Notes: generated by a model from the letters alone, not told the origin. A stretch of DNA of 64,000 nucleotides from Sva-07 sp942492715 (GCA_942492715.1 CALOFW010000027.1:62001-126000), one strand, 5' to 3'. Shown: positions 1 to 8,392, numbered from the stretch's first letter. Numbers and translations are program-made.

Positions 1-110
1 ACGTCGTCACCATCTTCGGAAGGCACACCCCCGCCATCCGCTCCGCTGTCCGCCCCGACGCCGTTCAGCCCTCCCGTGAACGCGCAGCACTGAATCGAAG
101 GATCGACTGA
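1..110 (+). CDS. C-terminal end of an unidentified upstream gene (partial)
   Basis: An open frame enters from the left edge (first full codon at base 3) and stops with TGA at 108-110, sharing its last base with the ATG of pilB (TGATG). The 35 visible residues are Arg- and Ala-rich and carry no motif I recognise. The one-base stop/start overlap is typical of translationally coupled operon genes here, so I infer a gene co-transcribed with pilB. The other two frames also stop before pilB, so the frame choice rests on the overlap alone. Confidence 0.35.
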   Translation, partial: VVTIFGRHTPAIRSAVRPDAVQPSRERAALNRRID

Positions 111-1894
111 TGGCACTTCGCAAACCACGTCCCGACGACATCGCTGCCTCTGGCGGATCCAATGGAGGCACCGCCACGGCGCTCGCCGAGCCGCCCGTGG
201 CCGGCCCGTCCTCCGACGAGTGCGCTGCTGTCGGTCAGGCGCTCGTCCAGGCCGGCCAGATCCAGCCGGACAGGCTCGCACTTGCACTCGAGGAGGCGAA
301 CGGCGATCTGCTCAAGCTCGTCTCCAAGCTCCTCAGCAACTACGGCGTGGCCCGCAACGACCTCTCACAGGTGGTCGCCACGGTCTGTCAGGTGCCGCTG
401 GCCGACTCCTCGCTCGTCGAGCTCGACGAGGAGATCGTCACCCGGTTCCCCGAGGATGTTGCCCGCGCCCACAAGGTGATGCCGATCGCCGACGAGAACG
501 GGCTGATCGTGCTGTACGCGGCCGACCCCTCGCCGTGGCGGCGCCAAGAGGTCGAGTCGGCCACGGGGCAGCGCTTCGCCTGGAAGGCGTCCGACGAGAA
601 GACGGTCACGTCGTTCATCGAGCAGATGTACCGCTCGACGTCCGACGTCAACCACATCGTCGCGGCGTTCGCCGCCGAGGACGAGCAGCGGCAGGTCGCC
701 GACACGATCGCCGAGGTCAACCTCGACGACCAGGCGCCCGTGGTGCAGCTCGTCGGCAAGATCGTCGGCCAGGCCCTGCGCGACCGCAGCTCGGACATCC
801 ACATCGAACCGCTCGACGACCGGTTGCGCATCCGCTTCCGCGTCGACGGCCACCTCATCGAGGCCTTCTCGTTGCCGCTGTCGGCGCACAACGCACTGAT
901 CAGCCGTCTGAAGATCATGTCGGAGATGAACATCGTCGAGAAGCGGGCACCACAGGACGGTCAGTTCTCCACGAAGGTCGACGGCCGCCCGATCGACGTA
1001 CGCGTGTCGTCGGTGGCCACCGTGTTCGGCGAGAAGATCGTCATGCGTCTGCTCGACAAGTCGAAGTCGATGGTCAGCCTGGGCCAGCTCGGCATGCCGG
1101 CAGAGACCTACAAGACCTATTCCAAGCTGGTGCATGCACCGTTCGGCATGGTCATCTGTGCGGGCCCGACGGGCGCCGGCAAGACGACCACCCTGTACGC
1201 CACGTTGCTCGAGATCAACTCGACCGGCAAGAACGTGACCACCGTGGAGGACCCGGTGGAGTACGTGTTCCCCGGCATCAACCAGGTGCAGACCAACACC
1301 AAGGCGGGTCTCACGTTCGCCACCGGCCTCAAGGCCCTCCTGCGACAGGACCCCGACACGATCCTCGTCGGTGAGATCCGCGACGCCGACACGGCACGCA
1401 TCGCCATCCAGTCGGCGCTCACCGGCCACTTCGTGCTCTCGTCGCTGCACGGCACCGACGCCGTGGCTGCCCTGCACCGCTTGCTCGACATGGGCATCGA
1501 GGCCTTTCTCGTTGCGTCAGCAATCGTCGGCGTCGTCTCCCAGCGTCTCTTGCGCAAGATGTGCGAGAACTGCAAGGAGCCGTACACGCCCGGAGCGGAG
1601 GAACTCGCCGTGTTCCGCCAGCACTCCGGCGGCAGCGACAAGACCGTGTTCTACCAGGGCAAGGGCTGCAGCTACTGCTCCAACACCGGTTACCGAGACC
1701 GCATCGGCGTGTACGAACTGCTCCGCATCACCCCGGAGATCCGCCGCCTGATCGTCGGTTGGGCGACCACGGAGGAGCTGCGGCGTCTGGCAGTTGCTCA
1801 AGGTATGCGCACGATGCTCCGAGAAGCAATGCAGATGGTCGAAGACGACGTCACGACCGTCCCCGAAGTCGTCCGAACCCTGTTTGCCCACTGA
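110..1894 (+). CDS. pilB: Type IV pilus assembly ATPase PilB (GspE family)
   Basis: Cytoplasmic hexameric ATPase that powers extension of type IV pili. The 594-residue protein has a poorly conserved Ala/Pro-rich first 30 residues, a MshEN/T2SSE-N type domain to about residue 190, and a GspE ATPase domain. Visible motifs are Walker A GPTGAGKTT (352-360), the Asp box around VEDPVEY, Walker B-like DTILVGEIRD and a His box ALTGHFVLSSLH. A zinc-type tetracysteine is present (CENC at 485-488, CSYC at 520-523), which is characteristic of PilB/GspE and absent from PilT. Length is usual for PilB. It overlaps the upstream frame by one base and lies 23 bases before pilC, so both are probably one operon. 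Identification is secure; pilus versus type II secretion is decided by the nearby pilT and pilin genes. Confidence 0.95.
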   Translation: MALRKPRPDDIAASGGSNGGTATALAEPPVAGPSSDECAAVGQALVQAGQIQPDRLALALEEANGDLLKLVSKLLSNYGVARNDLSQVVATVCQVPLADSSLVELDEEIVTRFPEDVARAHKVMPIADENGLIVLYAADPSPWRRQEVESATGQRFAWKASDEKTVTSFIEQMYRSTSDVNHIVAAFAAEDEQRQVADTIAEVNLDDQAPVVQLVGKIVGQALRDRSSDIHIEPLDDRLRIRFRVDGHLIEAFSLPLSAHNALISRLKIMSEMNIVEKRAPQDGQFSTKVDGRPIDVRVSSVATVFGEKIVMRLLDKSKSMVSLGQLGMPAETYKTYSKLVHAPFGMVICAGPTGAGKTTTLYATLLEINSTGKNVTTVEDPVEYVFPGINQVQTNTKAGLTFATGLKALLRQDPDTILVGEIRDADTARIAIQSALTGHFVLSSLHGTDAVAALHRLLDMGIEAFLVASAIVGVVSQRLLRKMCENCKEPYTPGAEELAVFRQHSGGSDKTVFYQGKGCSYCSNTGYRDRIGVYELLRITPEIRRLIVGWATTEELRRLAVAQGMRTMLREAMQMVEDDVTTVPEVVRTLFAH

Positions 1895-1917
1895 ACACGA
1901 GAGACACGGAGCAGATC

Positions 1918-3129
1918 ATGCCCAAGTTCGCCTACGCCGCCGTCGACCCCACCGGCTCCCCCGTCGAGGGGGTGACCAAGGCCGACACGATCGGCGCCGC
2001 GCGCGCGATTCTCGTCGAGCAGAACCTGTTCCCGACCAAGATCGAGGAACGCCGCGGGATGCTCGACTTCGAGCTCACCAAGGAGAAGGTCAAGAAGAAG
2101 GAGCTGATGCACTTCACGCGTCAGCTCGCCGTGTTCGTCAAGGCGGGCATCCCGATCACCGACGCGCTGATCACGATCGGGGACGAGACCGAGGACGTGG
2201 CACTGCGGCGTGCGCTCGGCAACCTGGTCGACGACCTGCGCAACGGTGGGCTGTTCTCGGCGGCCGCGGCCGGTCATCCCGAGGTGTTCCCCGAGTACTA
2301 CGTCGGCATCCTGCAGTCGGCCGAACTCACCGGTCAGCTCGACACGGCCCTCGAGAGCCTGTCCGACTACCTCGAACGGGAGATCGAGACCCGCTCCAAG
2401 GTCGTGTCGGCGCTGTCGTATCCGATGGTCGTCATGGTGATGGCGATGATCACCGTCCTGATCCTCGCTGGCTACGTGCTCCCGCAGTTCAAGCCGCTGT
2501 TCGAGGAACTCGACGCGGAGCTGCCGTTGCCCACCAAGATGCTGTTGGCGTTCTCGCGTCTCTTCACCGACCTGTGGTTCATCACTGCGGGCTTCTTCCT
2601 GATCGTCATCGGCATCCTGCTCTTCCTCTTCAAACACCCGACCGGCAAGCTCTGGAACAATCGTCTGGTTCTCAAGCTCCCGGTGATCAAGGGCATCGTC
2701 GACTACTCGATCCTCGAACGGTTCTGCCGGATCCTCTCGGCGATGCTCGCCGCGGGCGTGCCGCTGCCCGATGGTCTCAAGACGACCACGGACGCCACCA
2801 GCAACATCGTCTACAAGGAGCGCCTCGAGATCGCCCGGGCGCAGATGCTCGAAGGCCAGGGGTTTGCCCAGCCGCTGATCGACACCGAGCTGTTCCCCGG
2901 TGCGGCCAAGCAGATGTTCAAGGTCGGCGAGGAGACCGGCACGCTCGATCAGCAGCTCGCCGTGGCGAGCATCTACTTCGATCGGGAACTCGAGAGCCGC
3001 ATCAAGAAGTTCACGACCATGTTCGAACCGCTGATGATCGTGTTCGTCGGCCTGATCGTCGGTTTCGTGGCCGTGGCGCTCGTGTCGGCGATGTACGGCG
3101 TGCTCAACGGGACGAAGGGTCAGGTCTGA
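1918..3129 (+). CDS. pilC: Type IV pilus inner-membrane platform protein PilC (T2SF family)
   Basis: Polytopic membrane platform that couples the PilB and PilT motors to pilin polymerisation. The 403-residue product has the usual PilC length and shows two tandem GspF domains (about residues 70-190 and 270-395). Three hydrophobic segments are visible: a long one near 165-190, one near 220-240 and one near the C terminus (MIVFVGLIVGF). It begins MPKFAYAAVDPTG, a typical PilC N terminus. I chose the ATG at 1918 because it is preceded by ACGGAG and matches the family start; the frame is open much further upstream but only as antisense-like sequence within pilB. Follows pilB by 23 bases; the convergent pilD-like gene ends 8 bases downstream. 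Confidence 0.95.
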   Translation: MPKFAYAAVDPTGSPVEGVTKADTIGAARAILVEQNLFPTKIEERRGMLDFELTKEKVKKKELMHFTRQLAVFVKAGIPITDALITIGDETEDVALRRALGNLVDDLRNGGLFSAAAAGHPEVFPEYYVGILQSAELTGQLDTALESLSDYLEREIETRSKVVSALSYPMVVMVMAMITVLILAGYVLPQFKPLFEELDAELPLPTKMLLAFSRLFTDLWFITAGFFLIVIGILLFLFKHPTGKLWNNRLVLKLPVIKGIVDYSILERFCRILSAMLAAGVPLPDGLKTTTDATSNIVYKERLEIARAQMLEGQGFAQPLIDTELFPGAAKQMFKVGEETGTLDQQLAVASIYFDRELESRIKKFTTMFEPLMIVFVGLIVGFVAVALVSAMYGVLNGTKGQV

Positions 3130-3137
3130 TGCATGCG

Positions 3138-3917
3138 TCAGCGCACGAGAACGAAGTCGACGAACGGCTGACCGACGAAGATCGCCACGATCGTCCCGAG
3201 GGCGAGGAACGGTCCGAACGGCACCGCCGTGCGACGGCCGGCGCGGTCGATCGCCATCATCGCAACGCCGTACACGGCGCCGGCGATGAAGCCGAAGAAC
3301 AGCCCGGGCAGCACGATGCCGGGGTTCAACCAGCCGAGGAACATGCCGAGCAGGGGCGCGAGGCGCACGTCGCCGTCGCCCATGCCGCCCTTGCTGAAGT
3401 GGTAGATCAGCCACATCGCGCCGAGCGCGATCAGCGCGCCGAGCGCCGCCATCCAGATGCGCTCCGGTTCGTCGATCACCACCGCGCCGATCGCGAGGGC
3501 GATCCCGCCGAGCACGATGCCGGTGTAGGTGATCTCGCGTGGGAGGCGCTGCGTTCGCAGGTCGATCCAGGTCTGGGCCACGAGCGTGGCGCACAGGATC
3601 CAGTACGCCGGGATCACGGCTCGGGTGTCGTCGAAGCGGATCACCATCAGCACGAACAGCGCCGCGGTCGTCAGCTCCAGCACGATCGGCTCGATACCGA
3701 TCTTGGCCCCGCACTGTCGGCACCTGCCTCGAAGTGCGGCCCAGCTGACCACGGGCACCAGGTCGAGCGGACCCAGGCGGAGACCGCACGAACCGCAACG
3801 GCTCGGCGGCGCCACCACCGAGCCGCCTTGCGGTACCCGATCCACCACCACCGTCAGGAACGAGCCGATCAGCAGGCCGGCCACGACGGCGAACACGATC
3901 AACAGAGAAAAGCTCAT
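3138..3917 (-). CDS. pilD: Prepilin peptidase / N-methyltransferase (PilD family)
   Basis: Membrane aspartic peptidase that cleaves the leader of type IV prepilins after Gly and methylates the new N terminus. The 259-residue protein has the N-terminal domain with two CxxC pairs (CGSC and CRQC, the zinc-binding pattern of bifunctional enzymes), followed by about seven hydrophobic segments. Both catalytic aspartate motifs are visible: IDLRTQRLP and GMGDGDVRL (GxGD). I chose the ATG at 3917; a TTG two codons earlier is possible. It is divergent from pilT and convergent with pilC. It is distinct from the short CpaA-type peptidase in the Tad operon at 17.3-18.7 kb, so each pilus system here has its own processing enzyme. 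Confidence 0.93.
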   Translation of the reverse strand: MSFSLLIVFAVVAGLLIGSFLTVVVDRVPQGGSVVAPPSRCGSCGLRLGPLDLVPVVSWAALRGRCRQCGAKIGIEPIVLELTTAALFVLMVIRFDDTRAVIPAYWILCATLVAQTWIDLRTQRLPREITYTGIVLGGIALAIGAVVIDEPERIWMAALGALIALGAMWLIYHFSKGGMGDGDVRLAPLLGMFLGWLNPGIVLPGLFFGFIAGAVYGVAMMAIDRAGRRTAVPFGPFLALGTIVAIFVGQPFVDFVLVR

Positions 3918-3983
3918 CAGCAAGTGTGGCCCTCGAACACGCCGTTCTGGCGTGCGTCGGTCCGAGCGGGAGGTTAGTCAACC

Positions 3984-5171
3984 ATGTCCAGTCCAGATCC
4001 GATGCTCGAGATGCTCCTCAAGGCGACGGTCGATTCCGGCGCGTCCGACCTCCACCTCACGGTGGGTCGGCCGGCCACGGCTCGCCGGGACGGTGTGCTC
4101 ATCTCGTTCGAGAACGTGCCGGTGCTCACCGACGAGGAGATCGACCGGATGGTCTACTCGCTGCTCGACGAGCGGAAGCTCGAGGAGCTGCGTCGTGACC
4201 GTCAGGTCGACTTCTCCTTCGGCCTCGCCGGTGTGGGCCGCTTCCGCGCCAACGCCTTCCGCCAGCGAGGCAACCTCGCGCTCGCCCTGCGTGTCGTCCC
4301 CTACCGGGTCCGCACGCTCGAGGAACTCGGCGCACCCGCGGCGTGCACGACGCTACTCAACAAGCCGTACGGCATCGTGCTCGTGGTGGGTCCGACCGGT
4401 TCGGGCAAGTCGACCACGCTGGCTGCGATGATCGATCGGATCAACGACACCAAGCCGGTGCACATCCTCACCATCGAAGACCCGGTGGAGTACCTGCACC
4501 ATCACAAGATGGCGATGGTCAACCAGCGCGAGGTCGGCACCGACGTCGAATCGTTCAACGACGGCCTGCGCAGCGCCCTGCGTGAGGACCCCGACGTGGT
4601 GCTCCTCGGCGAGATGCGAGATCTGGACTCGATTCAGATCTCCCTGTCGCTCGCCGAGACCGGCCACCTGGTGTTCGCCACGCTGCACACCAACGACGCC
4701 GCACAGGCGCTCGATCGCATCATCGACGTGTTCCCCGGCGAGCGCCGCGACCAGATCCAGATCATGCTGGCCGGTGCGCTCCAGGGGGTCATCTCCCAGC
4801 GTCTGCTCCCCGCCATCGGCGGCGGCCGCGTGGCCGGCTACGAGGTGATGGTCGCGAACGAGGCGATCCGCAACCTCGTCCGGGAGGGCAAGTCGCGGCA
4901 GATGCGCAACATGATCTCGACCGGTGCCGCCGAGGGCATGCAGACGATCGAGATGGACCTCGCCCGCCTCGTGGCGGCCGGGTTGATCACGATGGAGACG
5001 GCGATGGAGTCGAGCCAGTACCCCAAGGAGGTGCAGGCGCAGTTCGCCACCGCCCGGGCGCAGATGCACGCCCATGCCACGATGTCGACCGGCCAGGCCG
5101 GCTCGTCGGGGTCCGGAACGTACGCCGGCGAGGAGATGCCGCCCCCGGTGCCGTCGGCCAACGGTTCCTGA
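3984..5171 (+). CDS. pilT: Type IV pilus retraction ATPase PilT
   Basis: Hexameric ATPase that depolymerises pili and drives twitching-type retraction. The 395-residue protein opens with the PilT N-terminal domain (SGASDLHLTVGRPA), then Walker A GPTGSGKSTT near residue 137, Asp box TIEDPVEY, Walker B DVVLLGEMRD, and His box LAETGHLVFATLHTND. The PilT-specific AIRNLVREGK motif is present near residue 293, and there is no tetracysteine, which separates it from PilB. It is roughly 45 residues longer than typical PilT because of a low-complexity Gly/Ser/Pro tail. A GGGAGG element lies about 10 bases before the ATG. Presence of PilT argues that the system makes retractable pili rather than a type II secretion pseudopilus. 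Confidence 0.95.
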   Translation: MSSPDPMLEMLLKATVDSGASDLHLTVGRPATARRDGVLISFENVPVLTDEEIDRMVYSLLDERKLEELRRDRQVDFSFGLAGVGRFRANAFRQRGNLALALRVVPYRVRTLEELGAPAACTTLLNKPYGIVLVVGPTGSGKSTTLAAMIDRINDTKPVHILTIEDPVEYLHHHKMAMVNQREVGTDVESFNDGLRSALREDPDVVLLGEMRDLDSIQISLSLAETGHLVFATLHTNDAAQALDRIIDVFPGERRDQIQIMLAGALQGVISQRLLPAIGGGRVAGYEVMVANEAIRNLVREGKSRQMRNMISTGAAEGMQTIEMDLARLVAAGLITMETAMESSQYPKEVQAQFATARAQMHAHATMSTGQAGSSGSGTYAGEEMPPPVPSANGS

Positions 5172-5187
5172 CTCGCGCTGGTCGAGC

Positions 5188-5904
5188 ATGGTCGCCAAGA
5201 AACCTCCGTACAAGAACATCGCCGGGGTCACTCCATGCCCCGGGGGATGGCTCATCCTGCCGGCGCGTCTCGCGGGCATCACGGTCGCGGCCGAGGAGGC
5301 GTTCGTGCTCCGCAAGCTGGTGGACGTACTCGACTTCCGTCCGACATTCGAAGCAGCGGCGATCAACGCGCCGATGGGGCTGTTCGACATCCCGTCGGGT
5401 CAGTACCGGCCGTGCGACCGTGAGGCGCGCGACTACGTCGGGTGGCCGCGGATGGTGGCGATCAACGGCACCCCGAGCCGCGACGCGATCCGTGCATCGA
5501 ACGGTGAGGCGCGCCGTTTGGAGCCGTGGATGACCAAGCACGACATCCGGCGGTTGCGTTGGCTGCGTGAGGCCGAGCGGGAGCTGCAGCCCTACCACTC
5601 GCGCAGCTTCTTCTCCGCCAACCCCGACGTGTCGTTCACCGCGATGAACTCCGACGTGCCGCTGAGCACCTCGCCGTATCACGAGGACGGGCGCCTGGAG
5701 CGCCTCGAGTTGATCCGTCAGCGCTTGCCCGGCGTCGACGAGGTCGTCACCCGGACACCGCCGGATGGCGCCGCGAGTGTCCATCAGTTGATGGCTGCAG
5801 CGCTCCTCTTCACGGCTCGGCGGGGCTCGGGTCGAGCGATCAGCCGCATGCCGATCGATCCCACCTGGGACGAGACCGGCATGCGCATGGAGATCGTCCG
5901 CTGA
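5188..5904 (+). CDS. DUF429 family protein
   Basis: A 238-residue protein matching the DUF429 pattern: a buried strand with conserved Asp/Asn (AAINAPMGLFDI), then a Cys-Asp pair and an AR motif (RPCDREARDYVGWPR). DUF429 members are thought to have an RNase H-like nuclease fold, but their biological role is not established. I chose the ATG at 5188; an upstream open stretch overlaps pilT in another frame and is not a credible start. It lies 16 bases after pilT and may be co-transcribed, though nothing ties it to pili. It converges with the coiled-coil gene downstream. Confidence 0.7.
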   Translation: MVAKKPPYKNIAGVTPCPGGWLILPARLAGITVAAEEAFVLRKLVDVLDFRPTFEAAAINAPMGLFDIPSGQYRPCDREARDYVGWPRMVAINGTPSRDAIRASNGEARRLEPWMTKHDIRRLRWLREAERELQPYHSRSFFSANPDVSFTAMNSDVPLSTSPYHEDGRLERLELIRQRLPGVDEVVTRTPPDGAASVHQLMAAALLFTARRGSGRAISRMPIDPTWDETGMRMEIVR

Positions 5905-5945
5905 TTCGGTGATGCGGCCCGGTGGGCCACGCCGCCGGGCGGGGG

Positions 5946-6599
5946 TCAGGCCTCGAGGGAGAGGTCGGCGATGGGACCGCTCAGCGGACCATGGGCCTGG
6001 TGATCGATCACTGGAGCCGGCATGTGCTGCTCGAGTGCCGTCGACGCGGGCTCATCGACCGGAGCGGGTGCCGGTTCGACCTGCGCATCAGCGCCGGCGG
6101 GAGCGGCATCCTGGGCATCGCCGACCGTCGGTGGATCAGTCGGGGCGAAACGTTCGAACATCACGGTGATGGCCTCGGCGAGCGACTTCTGCCGCTGCAG
6201 GCACTCGTCGAGCCCCTTGCGGAGCTGGGCGACGGAGTGCTCCACGGCGTCGAGGCGCACCGACACGTCCGGCGCGGAGCCGGCGGGTGCCTGCCCGGTG
6301 AACGACGAGATGCGGTCGGCGCGTTCACGCTCGATGAGCGACGTGACGCGCTGCTCCGACCGCTCGGTGGCGGCCTTCGCCTCGGAGCGGGCGAGCTCCA
6401 CCTGCTCCTGCGCGATCTGGGCGTAGGTGGCCAGCGAGGTGAACTGGCTGCTGATCTGCGCCTCGACCTGCTCGACGCGGTGCTGCAGTTCGTCGACCTC
6501 GACGGCCTTGGCCGTCGCGGCCTCGTCGCCGAAGAATCCGTCGATCGCGCTGGAGTCGAGTGTGTCGGTGTCGTCGTGTGGCTTGCCGAACATCTTCAT
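5946..6599 (-). CDS. Hypothetical coiled-coil protein
   Basis: A 217-residue soluble protein without signal peptide or membrane segment. Residues about 30-120 form a long heptad-rich coiled coil (VDELQHRVEQVEAQI, then LARSEAKAATERSEQ), followed by a Pro/Ala-rich acidic tail. I do not recognise a family. It is divergent from the major pilin gene and convergent with the DUF429 gene, inside the type IV pilus block, which hints at a scaffolding or localisation role but proves nothing. Two in-frame ATGs exist (6599 and 6593); the AGGA element sits better for the second one. Confidence 0.65.
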   Translation of the reverse strand: MKMFGKPHDDTDTLDSSAIDGFFGDEAATAKAVEVDELQHRVEQVEAQISSQFTSLATYAQIAQEQVELARSEAKAATERSEQRVTSLIERERADRISSFTGQAPAGSAPDVSVRLDAVEHSVAQLRKGLDECLQRQKSLAEAITVMFERFAPTDPPTVGDAQDAAPAGADAQVEPAPAPVDEPASTALEQHMPAPVIDHQAHGPLSGPIADLSLEA

Positions 6600-6842
6600 C
6601 GTTCCTGTAGGAGGTGCGCCGCGGGCTGCGTGCGTCTGTTCTTCTATCGGCGCGCCTTGTCCTGCTCTTGAGAGCGACGTGACGAGTCGTTGATCTTCGG
6701 TGCATTTTCGATTTTGTGCTCAAGATCGATCCGGGAACGCCGAAGAAACAACTGCGCAACGGGAGCTGGTTCTCACGGAGCGCATTCGTGAGAAACGTCT
6801 CCCTCGGGAGCACCCAACCAAAGAGCGGAAGGAACCATTCAC

Positions 6843-7172
6843 ATGGACAACAAGCAGGACAAGGGTTTCACCCTCGTGGAACTCCTCATCGTCATCGTCA
6901 TCCTCGGCATCCTCGCCACCGTCACGGTGTTCGCGGTCCGTGGCATCACCGACCAGGGTGAGGAATCGGCCTGTCGGGCTGATCAGAAGACGTTGCAGGT
7001 TGCGATCGAGGCGTACATCGCTCAGAACGGCGCGACACCTGCCGTGACCGAGGCGGGCCTCGTGCCGGACTTCATGTCCACGGAGTCGACGAACTTCACC
7101 ATCGGAACCGGTGAGATCGCAGTTCCCGATACTGCCGTCACCGACAACCCGTGCACGGCCTTCACCTACTGA
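6843..7172 (+). CDS. pilA: Type IV major pilin-like protein (PilA/PulG type)
   Basis: Structural pilin of the type IV pilus, made as a prepilin and processed by the PilD-type peptidase. The 109-residue product carries a short positively charged leader ending in Gly (MDNKQDKG) followed by FTLVELLIVIVILGILA, the canonical N-methylated alpha-helix with Glu at +5. The globular part is small and holds two cysteines (SACRAD and NPCTAF) that could form the disulfide loop. AAGGAA lies about 12 bases before the ATG. It is followed by a strong inverted repeat at 7196-7227, so it is probably a monocistronic, highly expressed gene. Confidence 0.9.
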   Translation: MDNKQDKGFTLVELLIVIVILGILATVTVFAVRGITDQGEESACRADQKTLQVAIEAYIAQNGATPAVTEAGLVPDFMSTESTNFTIGTGEIAVPDTAVTDNPCTAFTY

Positions 7173-7195
7173 TCACTCATCAGTCAGAGTACTGA

Positions 7196-7227
7196 GAATC
7201 CCCGTCGGCTCCGGCCGGCGGGGATTC
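7196..7227 (+). terminator. Rho-independent-type terminator after the major pilin
   Basis: A perfect 9-base inverted repeat, GAATCCCCG at 7196-7204 and CGGGGATTC at 7219-7227, flanks a GC-rich loop that can pair further, followed by a pyrimidine-rich TTCGCGTCTTCCT. It starts 24 bases after the pilA stop and probably separates the abundant pilin message from the second pilin gene. Confidence 0.7.
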
Positions 7228-7310
7228 TTCGCGTCTTCCTGCCAGTTGGAGCGGTGGATGTTGAGGATTTCTGGACTCCACTCGTTGACCTCGGCAGCCG
7301 ACGAAGATAC

Positions 7311-7709
7311 ATGCGGTGGACCCCACCCCCCTCTTCCGATGCGCACCTCGATGCCGAGTCCGGCGCCGACCGGAGCGCCGGCTTCAGCCTCGTCGAGTTG
7401 CTGGTCGTGATCGTGATCCTCGGGATCATCGCCGCCGTCACGGTCATGGCGGTCCGCGGTGTGTCGGATCGTGGCGACGACTCGAGCTGCCAGGAGGACA
7501 CCCGCCGGATGCTCACCGCCACGGAGGCCTACTTCGCGCAACGCGGCGGCGACGTCATCCGAATCAGCGACCCGGCGGTGGCCGGCGAGACCGGTACGAG
7601 CCCCGAGATGACCCTGGTGGCCGTCGGGCTGCTCAGCGGTGAGTCGGAACTCCACGACGTCGATGCCGACGGCAACGTCACCCCGCAACCCTCCTCCCGC
7701 TGCCCGTAG
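7311..7709 (+). CDS. Second type IV pilin-like protein (minor pilin candidate)
   Basis: A 132-residue prepilin with an unusually long leader of about 24 residues ending in Gly, then FSLVELLVVIVILGIIAAV with Glu at +5. It is clearly paralogous to the upstream pilin through the helix and beyond (AVRG, then DDSSC and TEAYFAQ aligned with EESAC and IEAYIAQ), and keeps a Cys pair (SSCQED and a penultimate Cys). I chose the ATG at 7311, with no clear ribosome site; an upstream start at 7254 is possible. The longer leader and separate transcription unit fit a minor or alternative pilin. It converges with the thioredoxin-like gene, whose stop is 13 bases away. Confidence 0.85.
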   Translation: MRWTPPPSSDAHLDAESGADRSAGFSLVELLVVIVILGIIAAVTVMAVRGVSDRGDDSSCQEDTRRMLTATEAYFAQRGGDVIRISDPAVAGETGTSPEMTLVAVGLLSGESELHDVDADGNVTPQPSSRCP

Positions 7710-7722
7710 AGCGGTGAATCGG

Positions 7723-8322
7723 TCAGGCGGCGCTGAGCTCGGCGGCGAGTTCGAGGACGGTGTCCTCGGGGAACCGGCCGACCCAGCCGGTGACGATCGT
7801 GCCGTCGGCGGTCAGCAGGATGGCGGTCGGCTGCGAGCTGACACCGAGTTCGATCCACGACTGGAACGATTCGTCCCACAGCATCGTGAACGTGGTGCCG
7901 TAGTCCTCGACGAACTCCTCGGCTTCACCGAGGCTGTCCTGGGTGCCGAGGCCGATCACGGTGACTTCGTCTGCGTGTGCTCGAGCGAACTGCTCGACGT
8001 CGGGCGCTTCCGACCGACAGGTGGGTCAATGCGGTGCGTACATCCACAGCAGGATCGGTGTGTCGGCCGGCGCCACGTTGCGCAGGTTGACCTTGTTGCC
8101 GAGCGTGACGTTGTCGACGACCACGTCGGGCAGCTGGTTGGCGACGGTGTCCGCGGCCGGATCGAGTTCCACTTCGTCGGGCGGCGCCGGAAGCGTCGTC
8201 CCGCCGCTCGATTCGCTCGAGGAGTTGTCGCTGCCGCCACATGCGGCCAGCACGAGCGCCCCAGCGACCACCGCGGTCGCGGCGCGCCGTCGACGGGAAC
8301 CGGAGGTAGCGACGTCTCGCAT
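7723..8322 (-). CDS. Thioredoxin-fold (TlpA/redoxin-like) lipoprotein with an in-frame UGA at the redox Cys position; candidate selenoprotein
   Basis: Read straight through one TGA (8026-8028), this frame gives a 199-residue lipoprotein: basic N terminus, hydrophobic stretch and lipobox LAAC, an Asp/Pro-rich linker, then a TlpA-like domain (ILLWMYAPH-UGA-PTCRSEAPDVEQFA) with a cis-Pro segment QPTAILL near the end. Family members carry WCxxC here; the UGA falls exactly on the first Cys, giving U99-P-T-C102. Coding character, the resolving Cys and the C-terminal half of the fold are intact after the UGA. A 5-base stem with a 6-base loop (GUCGG/CCGAC, 7999-8014) starts 11 bases after the UGA, where a bacterial SECIS would lie. 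I infer selenocysteine insertion; a nonsense mutation or pseudogene is the alternative. Role: extracytoplasmic thiol/selenol oxidoreductase. Start chosen at ATG 8322 because it gives a compact lipoprotein signal; a GTG at 8367 is possible. Confidence 0.75.
7999..8014 (-). promoter_or_regulatory. Possible bacterial SECIS hairpin downstream of the in-frame UGA
   Basis: On the coding (minus) strand the bases after the UGA contain GUCGG at 8014-8010 and CCGAC at 8003-7999, enclosing the loop AAGCGC. An outer CUG/CAG pairing can extend it. The loop begins 16 bases after the UGA and contains G residues, consistent in position with known bacterial SECIS elements, which sit within the coding sequence just 3' of the UGA. 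Short GC-rich stems are frequent in this genome, so structure alone is weak evidence. Confidence 0.4.
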
Positions 8323-8392
8323 GGCGCCAGTGTGGCCCGGAGCCGAAGCGAACCGGCCCCGGTTCACCGAACGTTTCGTTCCCCGCCAGGCA

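Noticed and set aside
1794..3981. Very long open frames on both strands across pilC and pilD
   Set aside because: They are Arg-, His- and Gly-rich shadows of the real genes, produced by the strong GC bias at third positions; no family similarity and they cross two well-identified genes.
7723..8367. Two separate short genes (7723-7959 and 8026-8367) on the minus strand
   Set aside because: They share one frame, are joined without a shift through a single TGA, and together make one complete thioredoxin-like lipoprotein; the first would lack any start signal of its own.
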